Below are positions 58,544 through 64,000 of a DNA stretch of 64,000 bases, in pieces. The notes beneath the pieces are model-generated. The model did no database searches. It saw only the letters and a program-made list of their open reading frames with translations, and was not told where the DNA came from. This stretch comes from Paractinoplanes durhamensis (lineage in GTDB: Bacteria > Actinomycetota > Actinomycetes > Mycobacteriales > Micromonosporaceae): assembly GCF_016862175.1 (NCBI RefSeq), contig NZ_BOML01000017.1, forward strand, positions 1 through 64,000, written 5' to 3'. Position numbers and translations under genes: made by a program. Each line of letters opens with the position of its first letter. The first letter of the stretch is position 1.

Positions 58544-60469
58544 GTGACGCCGTACCCGTTCTCCGCAGTCGTCGGTCTCACCGACCTGCGGCTCGCTCTG
58601 CTGCTCACCGCCGTCTCGCCGCACGTCGGCGGGGTTCTCGTGCGCGGGGAGAAAGGCACTGCCAAGAGCACTGTCGTACGAGCGCTGGCGACTCTCCTGC
58701 CGCCGGTCTCGGTGGTGCGCGGCTGCCGCTTCGCCTGCGACCCGGCGCAGCCCGACCCGCAGTGCCCGGACGGGCCGCACGCCACCGACTCGCCGGCGCA
58801 GTCCCGGCCCTCGGCGCTCGTCGAGCTGCCGGTCGGGGCCACCGAGGACCGGGTGGTGGGCACGCTCGACATCCAGCGTGCGCTGGCCGACGGCGTCAAG
58901 GCGTACGAGCCGGGGCTGCTCGCCGCCGCGCACCGCGGCGTCCTCTACGTCGACGAGGTCAACCTGCTGCCCGACCACCTGGTCGACCTGCTGCTCGACG
59001 CGGCCGCGATGGGCCGGGCGCACGTCGAGCGGGACGGGGTGTCGGTCAAGCACGCCGCCCGGTTCCTGCTGGTCGGCACCATGAACCCGGAAGAGGGCGA
59101 GCCGCGGCCGCAGCTCGTCGACCGGTTCGGGCTGGTCGTCACCGTCGCCGCGCCGCGCGAGGCGGGGGAGCGGGCCGAGGTCGTCCGGCGGCGGCTCGCC
59201 TACGAGGCCGACCCGGACCTGTTCGCGGCGCGGTTCGTCGCCGACGAGCAGGAGGTCGCGGAGCGGATCGTGGCCGCCCGGGCGCGGCTGCCCAAGGTCG
59301 TGCTGCCCGACGGCGAGCTCGATCGGATCGCCCGGGTCTGTCTCGCCTACGGCGTGGACGGGATGCGGGCCGACATCGTCGTCGCGCGATGTGCAGTCGC
59401 GCTGGCCGCCTGGCACGGGCGGGACCTGGTCACCGAGGAGGACGTGCGGGACGCGGCCCGGCTGGCGCTGCCGCACCGGCGGCGGAAGGACCCGCTCGAC
59501 CCGCCCGGCACCGACGAGGAACGCCTGGAAGACGCGTTGTCGCAGGCCGAGCCCCCGCCGTCCGAGGATGACGACGACCCTGATCCGGGCGGTGGTGGAG
59601 GAGGGTCGCCGACGCCCCCGCCGACCGTCGGCCCGGACCACGGCGGGGCGACCGATCAGGCCGACAAATCGGGCGAACCGGCGTCGGCGCCCGCCGCGGC
59701 CCCTGCCGTTGCGGCCGGGAACGCCTACCGGACCCGTACGCTCAAAATCGCCGCCCGCGGAACCGGTGGTCATGCCGGACGCCGCTCGCCGTCCCTGGCC
59801 CGCCGGGGCCGGGTGATCGGCTCCCGGGTCCCGGCCGGCAAGCTCGCCGGCGCCCCGCACCTGCCCGCCACCCTGCGCGCCGCCCTGCACCGCGGCGACC
59901 GCACCGTGCAGCCGGTCGACCTGCGCGAGGCCGTGCACGTCGGCCGCGAGTCCAACCTGGTTCTGTTCGTCGTCGACGCCTCCGGCTCGATGGCCGCCCG
60001 CCGCCGGATGACCGTGGTCAAGACCGCCGTGCTGTCCCTGCTGCGCGACGCCTACCAGCGCCGCGACCGGATCGGGATGATCACCTTCCGGGGGCACGAG
60101 GCCGAGCAGGTGCTCCCGCCGACGTCCTCGCACGAGGTGGGCGTCATGAAGCTGGCGAGCCTGAAGACCGGCGGCCGCACCCCCCTCGCGGCCGGCCTGC
60201 GCACCGCCGCCGCCACCATCGCCACCGAGCGCCGCCGGGACCCGCGCCGCCGTCCGCTGCTGATCGTCGTCACCGACGGCCGCGCCACCAGCGGCCCCGA
60301 CCCGGTCCGGATGGCCCCCGCCCTGGCCGGGGTGGCCGCCGTGGTCGTCGACTGCGAGTCCGGCCCGGTGCGCCTGGGCCTGGCCGGCCGGCTGGCCACC
60401 GCCCTGAACGCCGACCTGATGCCGCTCGAACAGCTCGAAGCCGGCGCCGCCACGAGGAGCGCTGCCTGA
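58544..60469 (+). CDS. Fused ChlI-ChlD-type chelatase (cobalt insertion) subunit
   Basis: 641 aa. AAA+ part (about 1-300): Walker A GEKGTAKSTVVRAL, Walker B GVLYVDEVNLLPDHL and MNPEEGEPRPQLVDRFG. Pro/Asp/Gly-rich linker (about 335-370, PSEDDDDPDPGGGGGG). VWA domain (about 460-630) with MIDAS motif LFVVDASGSMAARRR. Actinobacterial cobalamin loci use this with CobN to put cobalt into hydrogenobyrinate diamide. GTG 58544 has AAGGG upstream. It overlaps cobO by one base (TGATG) and is under the riboswitch. Confidence 0.93.
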   Translation: MTPYPFSAVVGLTDLRLALLLTAVSPHVGGVLVRGEKGTAKSTVVRALATLLPPVSVVRGCRFACDPAQPDPQCPDGPHATDSPAQSRPSALVELPVGATEDRVVGTLDIQRALADGVKAYEPGLLAAAHRGVLYVDEVNLLPDHLVDLLLDAAAMGRAHVERDGVSVKHAARFLLVGTMNPEEGEPRPQLVDRFGLVVTVAAPREAGERAEVVRRRLAYEADPDLFAARFVADEQEVAERIVAARARLPKVVLPDGELDRIARVCLAYGVDGMRADIVVARCAVALAAWHGRDLVTEEDVRDAARLALPHRRRKDPLDPPGTDEERLEDALSQAEPPPSEDDDDPDPGGGGGGSPTPPPTVGPDHGGATDQADKSGEPASAPAAAPAVAAGNAYRTRTLKIAARGTGGHAGRRSPSLARRGRVIGSRVPAGKLAGAPHLPATLRAALHRGDRTVQPVDLREAVHVGRESNLVLFVVDASGSMAARRRMTVVKTAVLSLLRDAYQRRDRIGMITFRGHEAEQVLPPTSSHEVGVMKLASLKTGGRTPLAAGLRTAAATIATERRRDPRRRPLLIVVTDGRATSGPDPVRMAPALAGVAAVVVDCESGPVRLGLAGRLATALNADLMPLEQLEAGAATRSAA

Positions 60470-61053
60470 TGCCGCAGGGCAAAGTGGACGTCGTCCCGGC
60501 CGACGGGCTCACCACCCGGCAGCGCCGCCGCCAGGCCGTGCTGGCCGTGCACACCGGGCACGGCAAGGGCAAGTCGACGGCCGCGTTCGGGATGGCCCTG
60601 CGGGCGTGGAGCGCGGGCTGGCCGATCGGCGTGTTCCAGTTCGTGAAGTCGGAGAAGTGGCGGGTCGGCGAGGAGTCGGCGTTGAAAAGCCTCGGCAACG
60701 TCACCTGGCACAAGATGGGCGAGGGCTGGTCGTGGATCCAGCGCCCCGGCACCGAGCGGGACCACGCCGCCGAGGCCGCCGAGGGCTGGGCCCAGATCAA
60801 GCGGGACCTGGCCGCCGAGACCTACAAGTTCTATGTCCTCGACGAGTTCACCTACCCGATGAAGTGGGGCTGGGTCGACGTCGGCGACGTGGTCGAGACG
60901 CTGGCCGCCCGGCCCGGCACCCAGCACGTGGTGATCACCGGCCGGGACGCGGCGCCGGCCCTGCTGGAGGCGGCCGACCTGGTCACCGAGATGACGAAGG
61001 TGAAGCATCCGATGGACGCCGGCCGCAAGGGACAGCAGGGTATCGAGTGGTAG
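60469..61053 (+). CDS. cobO: Cob(I)yrinic acid a,c-diamide adenosyltransferase
   Basis: 194 aa, P-loop ATP:corrinoid adenosyltransferase of the CobO/BtuR family. Walker A-like VHTGHGKGKSTAAFGMALRA, QFVKSEKWRVGEE, FYVLDEFTYPMKWGWVD and the terminal KVKHPMDAGRKGQQGIEW (the GQQGIEW ending is a family mark). It adds the adenosyl group to cobalt. Start overlaps the chelatase stop; the cobB start overlaps this gene's end. Confidence 0.97.
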   Translation: MPQGKVDVVPADGLTTRQRRRQAVLAVHTGHGKGKSTAAFGMALRAWSAGWPIGVFQFVKSEKWRVGEESALKSLGNVTWHKMGEGWSWIQRPGTERDHAAEAAEGWAQIKRDLAAETYKFYVLDEFTYPMKWGWVDVGDVVETLAARPGTQHVVITGRDAAPALLEAADLVTEMTKVKHPMDAGRKGQQGIEW

Positions 61054-62408
61054 CGATTCCACGGATCGTGATCGGGGCACCCGCCTCCGGCCACGGCAAG
61101 ACGACGGTGGCGACCGGCCTGCTGGCCGCGTTCGCCCGCCGGGGCCTGCCGGTCGCGCCGTTCAAGGTCGGCCCCGACTACATCGACCCCGGCTACCACG
61201 CCCTCGCCGCCGGTCGCCCCGGCCGCAACCTCGACCCGGTGATGGTCGGCGAACGGCTGATCGCGCCGCTGTTCGCGCACGGCGCCCGCGGCGCCGGGAT
61301 GGCGATCGTCGAGGGCGTGATGGGCCTCTACGACGGCCGGACCGGGGCCGGCGACACCGGCTCGACCGCCCAGGTCGCCGAGCTGCTCGGCGCCCCGGTG
61401 ATCCTGGTCGTCGACGCGGCCGCGCAGGGCCGGTCGATCGCCGCGCTGGTGCACGGGTTCCGCAGCTTCGGCAGCGTCCGGCTGGCCGGGGTGATCCTCA
61501 ACCGGGTCGGCTCCGACCGGCACGAGAGCATCCTGCGCGAGGCCTGCGAGGAGGTCGGCACGCCGGTGCTGGGCGCGATGCGCCGGGCCGACGCGGTCGC
61601 CGCCCCCTCCCGGCATCTGGGCCTGGTGCCGGCGGCCGAACGCCGGGCCGAGGCGCGGGCCTCGGTGGACGCCCTGGCCGCGCTGGTCGCCGCGTCGGTC
61701 GACCTCGACGAGGTGGCCGCGATCGCGCACTCGGCACCGTCGCTGTCGGTCGAGCCCTGGAGCCCGGCGGAAGCGGTGGGCGACGTTCCCGAGGGCGAAC
61801 GGCCGGTGATCGCGATCGCCGGCGGGCCGGCCTTCTCGTTCTCCTACGCGGAGACGCCCGAGCTGCTCACCGCGGCCGGCGCCGACGTCATCACCCTCGA
61901 CCCGCTGCACGACGAGAAACTCCCGGCCGGGACGCGCGGTCTCGTCGTCGGCGGCGGCTTCCCCGAGGTGTACGCGTCGGAACTCTCCGCCAACGAGCCC
62001 CTGCGCCTGGCGGTGGCCTCGCTGGCCGCCACCGGCGGGCCGATCGCCGCCGAATGCGCCGGCCTGCTCTGGCTGTGCCGCACCCTCGACGACGCGCCGA
62101 TGTGCGGGGTCCTCGACGCCGACGCGGCGATGACCCCGACGCTGACCCTCGGCTACCGGGACGCGGTCGCCCTCGCCGACAGCCCGCTGGCACCGGCCGG
62201 CACCCGGGTCACCGGCCACGAGTTCCACCGCACCACCGTCCACCCCCGGTCCGGGGTGCTGCTCTCGCCGGCGGCCGGGGCGGCCTGGCAGTGGCGCGGC
62301 GCCGACCCGGAAGGGTTCGCCACCCCGGCCGTGCACGCCTCCTACCTGCACCTGCACTGGGCGGGCGCGCCGTCACTGGCCCGCAACGTGGTCGCCGCGG
62401 CGCGATGA
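61047..62408 (+). CDS. cobB: Cobyrinic acid a,c-diamide synthase
   Basis: 453 aa (CobB/CbiA). N-terminal ATP domain: IGAPASGHGKTTVATGLLAAF, KVGPDYIDPGYHALAAGRPGRNLD, VEGVMGLYDG. C-terminal class I glutaminase-like domain with the Cys in AAECAGLLWLCRTL and the final His in GYRDAVALAD ... TGHEFHRTTV. It amidates carboxylates a and c. GTG start at 61047 overlaps cobO by 7 bp; its TGA overlaps the next ATG. Confidence 0.95.
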   Translation: MVAIPRIVIGAPASGHGKTTVATGLLAAFARRGLPVAPFKVGPDYIDPGYHALAAGRPGRNLDPVMVGERLIAPLFAHGARGAGMAIVEGVMGLYDGRTGAGDTGSTAQVAELLGAPVILVVDAAAQGRSIAALVHGFRSFGSVRLAGVILNRVGSDRHESILREACEEVGTPVLGAMRRADAVAAPSRHLGLVPAAERRAEARASVDALAALVAASVDLDEVAAIAHSAPSLSVEPWSPAEAVGDVPEGERPVIAIAGGPAFSFSYAETPELLTAAGADVITLDPLHDEKLPAGTRGLVVGGGFPEVYASELSANEPLRLAVASLAATGGPIAAECAGLLWLCRTLDDAPMCGVLDADAAMTPTLTLGYRDAVALADSPLAPAGTRVTGHEFHRTTVHPRSGVLLSPAAGAAWQWRGADPEGFATPAVHASYLHLHWAGAPSLARNVVAAAR

Positions 62409-62773
62409 AACTGGTCGTTGGGCTCGGGGCGCGGCCCGGGCGGTCGGCGGAGGAGCTCGAGGCCGCGGTCGGGCAGGCCCTCACCGAGCTCGGCGCCGAC
62501 TGGGGGGACGTGCGGGCGCTGGCCACCATCGACCGGCGGGCGGCCGAGGACGGGGTGCGGGCCCTCGCCACCGCGTACGGCTGGGAAGTGGTCTCGCTCG
62601 CGGCGGCGGAACTGGTGGGATACGACGTACCCACCCCAAGCGAGACCGTCGCCGACGCCGTGGGCACCCCCAGCGTCGCCGAGGCGGCGGCGCTGGCCGC
62701 CGCGGGCGGGCGGGCCGTCCTGATCCTGCCGAAGACGACCTTCCCCGGGATCACCGTGGCCGTCGCCGGCTGA
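62405..62773 (+). CDS. cobE: Cobalamin biosynthesis protein, CobE/CbiG C-terminal-type
   Basis: 122 aa. It matches the CbiG C-terminal/CobE domain: VVGLGARPGRSAEELEAAVGQAL at the start, RALATIDRRAAEDGVRALA in the middle, and VAEAAALAAAGGRAVLILPKT with KTTFPGITVAVA at the end. The stand-alone 120-aa form is common where cbiG is split. It may help ring contraction or intermediates handling; role not proven. Last gene of the riboswitch-led row. Confidence 0.88.
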   Translation: MKLVVGLGARPGRSAEELEAAVGQALTELGADWGDVRALATIDRRAAEDGVRALATAYGWEVVSLAAAELVGYDVPTPSETVADAVGTPSVAEAAALAAAGGRAVLILPKTTFPGITVAVAG

Positions 62774-62790
62774 CAGGGTTTTCCCTTGTC
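62772..62790 (+). terminator. Weak hairpin after cobE
   Basis: GACAGGG (62772-62778) pairs with CCCTTGTC (62783-62790) with one bulged T across a TTTT loop. Overlaps the cobE stop. Weak by itself; a stronger GC-rich stem GGGTGGGCCGGCACCCGGCC follows near 62803-62822. Confidence 0.3.
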
Positions 62791-62866
62791 CAGCCCCTTG
62801 AGGGTGGGCCGGCACCCGGCCGCAACCATAGACTCCCGCCGATATCTGTCCTATCGGAGGTGCACC

Positions 62867-64000
62867 GTGCCAGTCCGTTACCGGGCCCTGCTGGCCGCCG
62901 CCACCCTGGCGTCCGGAGTAGCCCTCGTCGCCGTGACCACGACGCCACCCGCGTCGGCCGCGGTCGTCCATCGTGTGTTGTTCGACAACAGCAAGGCCGA
63001 GACCGCCGGCAACGCCGACTGGATCATCAGCACGTCGCAGCCCGACCCGCTGGGGCAGAACGCCAACCCGACCTCGGAGACCTCGTGGACCGGCGCACTC
63101 TCCGCGTGGGGCGTCGCCCTGCAGCGGACCGGCTCGTACAGCCTGAAGACACTGCCGACCGGCAACACCATCACGTACGGCGGCAGCGGCGCCCTTGATC
63201 TGGCGAACTTCGACGTCTTCGTGATGCCGGAACCGAACGTGCTGCTCAGCACCGCCGAGAAGACCGCGATCATGAAGTTCATCCAGGCCGGCGGCGGGTT
63301 CTTCCTGATCGTCGACCACGCCGGGAGCGACCGGAACAACGACGGGTACGACTCCGTCGAGGTCGCCAACGACCTGCTCACCAACAACGGCGTCGACAAC
63401 ACCTCGCCGTTCGGGTTCAGCGTCGACACCAACGACATCTCCAGCGAGAACCCGGTCGCGATCAGCAGCAGCACCAACCCGGTGATCAACGGGCCGTACG
63501 GCACGGTGACCGGCAGCATCATCCGCGACGGCAGCACCCAGACGCTGAACAAGACGGCCAACTCCAGCGTCGCGGGGCTGGTCTGGCGGACCTCGTCGAG
63601 CCAGACCGGGACCACCGGCGCGTTCTTCACGACCAGCACGTTCGGGTCGGGGCGGGTCGCGGTGTGGGGGGACAGCTCGCCGATCGACGACGGGACCGGG
63701 CAGTCCGGGAACACGCTCTACGACGGGTGGAACGACACCGCCGGCACGAACGCCGCGCTGGCGCTGAATGCGACCGAGTGGCTGGCCGGGACCGGGACGT
63801 CGACGCCGACGACATCCCCGACCACCTCCCCGACCGGCGGCGGCTCCTGCGCCACGACCCAGCTGCTGGGCAACACCGGGTTCGAGTCCGGGGCCACCAC
63901 CTGGACCGCCACCTCCGGGGTCATCACCAACTCGTCGTCGCAGGCCGCGCACGCCGGGTCCTACAAGGCCTGGCTGGACGGCTACGGGTCGGCGCACACC
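62867..64000 (+). CDS. Secreted protein, truncated by the window edge
   Basis: 378 codons present, no stop. Signal peptide about 1-33 (VRYRALLAAATLASGV to PPASA). The following 270 residues have the alpha/beta text of a ThuA/GATase-like fold: NFDVFVMPEPNVLLSTAEK, FIQAGGGFFLIVDHAGSDRN and GSGRVAVWGDSSPIDDG. Then a Thr/Pro linker (about 305-322) and the start of a second domain CATTQLLGNTGFESG, like carbohydrate-binding or C-terminal modules in Actinoplanes enzymes. GGAGG lies 6 bp before the GTG. Function unknown. Confidence 0.8.
   Translation, partial: MPVRYRALLAAATLASGVALVAVTTTPPASAAVVHRVLFDNSKAETAGNADWIISTSQPDPLGQNANPTSETSWTGALSAWGVALQRTGSYSLKTLPTGNTITYGGSGALDLANFDVFVMPEPNVLLSTAEKTAIMKFIQAGGGFFLIVDHAGSDRNNDGYDSVEVANDLLTNNGVDNTSPFGFSVDTNDISSENPVAISSSTNPVINGPYGTVTGSIIRDGSTQTLNKTANSSVAGLVWRTSSSQTGTTGAFFTTSTFGSGRVAVWGDSSPIDDGTGQSGNTLYDGWNDTAGTNAALALNATEWLAGTGTSTPTTSPTTSPTGGGSCATTQLLGNTGFESGATTWTATSGVITNSSSQAAHAGSYKAWLDGYGSAHT

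Overview
This is high-GC actinobacterial chromosome, most likely from Actinoplanes or a close Micromonosporaceae relative. The clues are a secreted CBM2-GH12 cellulase with a Thr/Pro linker, a GlgE glucan operon, F420-type and polyphosphate-glucokinase genes, a SigB/SigF-type sigma factor, a fused ChlI-ChlD chelatase, extreme third-position G/C, and many GTG/TTG starts and ATGA/GTGA gene overlaps. No rRNA, tRNA, CRISPR array or insertion sequence was seen.

Layout. 1-9 kb: cellulase behind a nested palindromic operator, small proteins, methyltransferase, PP2C phosphatase, LuxR-type ATPase regulator, Tex, and a Ser/Thr kinase with an outside sugar-binding-like domain. 9-14 kb: nucleotidyltransferase/acetyltransferase pair, a GIDE-like membrane protein, two single-pass surface proteins, and an M48 protease. 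14-21.4 kb (minus): the whole glgE-treS-mak-glgB operon, which turns trehalose into branched alpha-glucan through maltose-1-phosphate. 21.7-27.6 kb: polyphosphate glucokinase, F420-type protein, sigma factor, stress protein, PAP2 phosphatase and a GH73 wall hydrolase. 27.7-36 kb: histidine kinase, aldo/keto reductase, HrpA and a LamG-like secreted protein. 36-43.5 kb: a two-gene light/B12-sensor and SpoIIE phosphatase unit, exonuclease III, a GGDEF-EAL protein and a universal stress protein. 43.6-50.6 kb: citrate synthase, a deacetylase/cupin/SnoaL group, and a 928-aa catalase-like plus fatty-acid-dioxygenase fusion with a glycosyltransferase behind it. 51-56.5 kb: a second GGDEF-EAL protein and an arsenic-type arsR/flavoprotein/MFS locus with tandem repeats. 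56.7-62.8 kb: sugar kinase, cobalamin riboswitch and four cobalamin genes. The right edge cuts a secreted protein.

The two most interesting systems are: (1) 36573-39274, a stand-alone CarH-like adenosylcobalamin photosensor (exact W-x9-EH motif) translationally coupled to a SpoIIE-type phosphatase, which suggests light control of a sigma-factor partner switch; and (2) 46544-49330, a single-chain fusion of a catalase-related domain and a cyclooxygenase/alpha-dioxygenase-like domain that keeps the catalytic Tyr and both haem His, which suggests a self-contained bacterial oxylipin synthase. Many long open frames on the opposite strand are artefacts of GC bias and are not annotated.
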